Shown: in pieces, positions 5,078-5,777 of the stretch
How the letters are laid out: each line of letters starts with the position of its first letter
Numbering within the stretch: position 1 is the stretch's first letter
Source of the DNA: Chryseobacterium sp. UBA6632
GTDB taxonomy: Bacteria > Bacteroidota > Bacteroidia > Flavobacteriales > Weeksellaceae
DNA: 5,777 nucleotides
Reading direction: 5' to 3'
Assembly (NCBI GenBank): GCA_002455915.1
Contig: DKLU01000499.1
Span: forward strand, 1 to 5,777
Notes under the pieces: model-generated
Seen by the model: the letters and a program-made list of their open reading frames with translations, nothing else
Databases searched by the model: none
Told to the model about the DNA's origin: nothing
Translations under genes and position numbers: made by a program

Positions 5078-5777
5078 CTATGAAGTCAAATCACAAAACC
5101 AGAAAACATATTCTCCGTCTTCGTTATTTTCATCAGATTTTGGTTTAGGATAGGTTTTCTTTACAACTTCTCCGATTTCAAACTGAACCGGATTTTTGAA
5201 AATAGGACCATCAAAAGTGAAAGTATGAAATTCTCCGTTTTCACCGCAAGGATCTACTTTTTCGGGTAAATCTTTAATGAAATCTTTATCAATAATTCTT
5301 CCGGCAAAGCTTTTGTCTAAATACGTTTCGTTCACGCAGGTTACAATGGTTTTAAAGCCTAAATCTAAAAACTCATGAATAAGTTCGTCTGTATCAATTT
5401 TCCACAAAGGAAAAACACCTTCCATTCCGATGGATTGCAATTGATCTTCACGATATTTTCTCAAGTCCTCCAAAAAAATATCTCCAAAAATAGAATGAGT
5501 GACGCCTTGAGATTGTATTTCATTCATCGTTTTAGACATGATTTCGCTGTATTCTTCCATCGAAGGCTCTTTCGGGATTTCCATTTTAATTAAAGGAAAG
5601 CCTAAACTTTCTGCCTGTTTTTCTAACAAGGAAACATGAACGCCATGCATGGAGATTCTTTGAAATTCTTTATTGATGCTTGTTAGTAAAAAGGTGATTT
5701 CAAATTGATCCTGTTTTAAAGTTTTATATAATGCAAGGGCAGAATCTTTTCCGCTGCTCCAGTTGAAAATGGCTTTT
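5078..5777 (-). CDS. Dph6-like PP-loop ATPase (diphthine-ammonia ligase family), 5' end missing
   Basis: The gene runs off the right edge. 232 codons are visible, and probably only a few N-terminal residues are missing. The first visible residues contain the PP-loop SSGKDS (7-12), which binds ATP in this family; the usual SGGKDS has a serine in its second position here. Further family signatures are RISMHGV (40-46), the GDIFLEDLRKYRE segment (98-110), PLWK (123-126), and CGENGEFHTFTFDGPIF (177-193). This is the Diphthami_syn_2/Dph6 type of alpha-hydrolase-like ATP pyrophosphatase. In archaea and eukaryotes Dph6 amidates diphthine on elongation factor 2; bacteria lack diphthamide, so the bacterial role is unknown and an adenylation-amidation of another substrate is only an inference. 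A start at the internal methionine (5650) would remove the PP-loop and is wrong. The gene is followed by its own terminator. Confidence 0.92.
   Translation of the reverse strand, partial: KAIFNWSSGKDSALALYKTLKQDQFEITFLLTSINKEFQRISMHGVHVSLLEKQAESLGFPLIKMEIPKEPSMEEYSEIMSKTMNEIQSQGVTHSIFGDIFLEDLRKYREDQLQSIGMEGVFPLWKIDTDELIHEFLDLGFKTIVTCVNETYLDKSFAGRIIDKDFIKDLPEKVDPCGENGEFHTFTFDGPIFKNPVQFEIGEVVKKTYPKPKSDENNEDGEYVFWFCDLTS

Noticed and set aside
5375..5593. A 72-codon plus-strand frame opposite the Dph6-like gene
   Set aside because: Entirely antisense to a conserved gene, with no domain or promoter support.
5078..5650. A complete 190-aa gene starting at the internal methionine of the Dph6-like protein
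   Set aside because: The frame stays open to the window edge and encodes the PP-loop SSGKDS upstream, so the gene is longer and incomplete here.

Overview
This AT-rich 5.8-kb window looks like a chromosomal piece from the phylum Bacteroidota, most likely class Flavobacteriia and plausibly a Chryseobacterium-like genus. The evidence is a secreted peptidase ending in a type A T9SS sorting domain (YPNP motif), a strong TTG-N20-TAnnTTTG promoter of the Bacteroidota type, and the near absence of Shine-Dalgarno sequences. The genus is an inference from overall feel and is not proven.

Layout. (1) Positions 1-222 hold no gene. The left edge cuts through what looks like the apex of a long GC-capped inverted repeat, followed by an AT-rich leader. 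(2) Positions 223-2069 (+) form a tight two-gene unit: a 161-aa exported beta-rich protein of uncertain family, then, 2 nt later, a 452-aa M64-type (IgA-peptidase family) zinc metallopeptidase. The unit ends in a clear intrinsic terminator at 2091-2121. (3) Position 2124-2648 (-) is a small 2H-type phosphoesterase with both HxT motifs, convergent on the same terminator. (4) Divergent from it, 2730-3790 (+) is a PadR-family regulator with a TTG start and a short leader. It is followed by a four-helix membrane protein with a soluble helical N-terminus, a likely regulator/membrane-sensor pair. An imperfect inverted repeat fills the spacer of their promoter and is a good operator candidate. (5) Position 3794-4936 (-) is a lipoprotein serine hydrolase of the class C beta-lactamase/esterase fold with SxxK, YxN and HxG motifs. 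(6) Position 5078-5777 (-) is a nearly complete Dph6-like PP-loop ATPase that runs off the right edge. It ends in a strong terminator at 4985-5014, which also shows that the serine hydrolase cannot use its longest possible start.

The genes form five transcription units with no evident shared pathway. No mobile element, CRISPR array, tRNA or rRNA was seen. The most interesting points are the separately encoded companion of the M64 peptidase, the PadR operator/promoter arrangement, and the truncated repeat element at the left edge.
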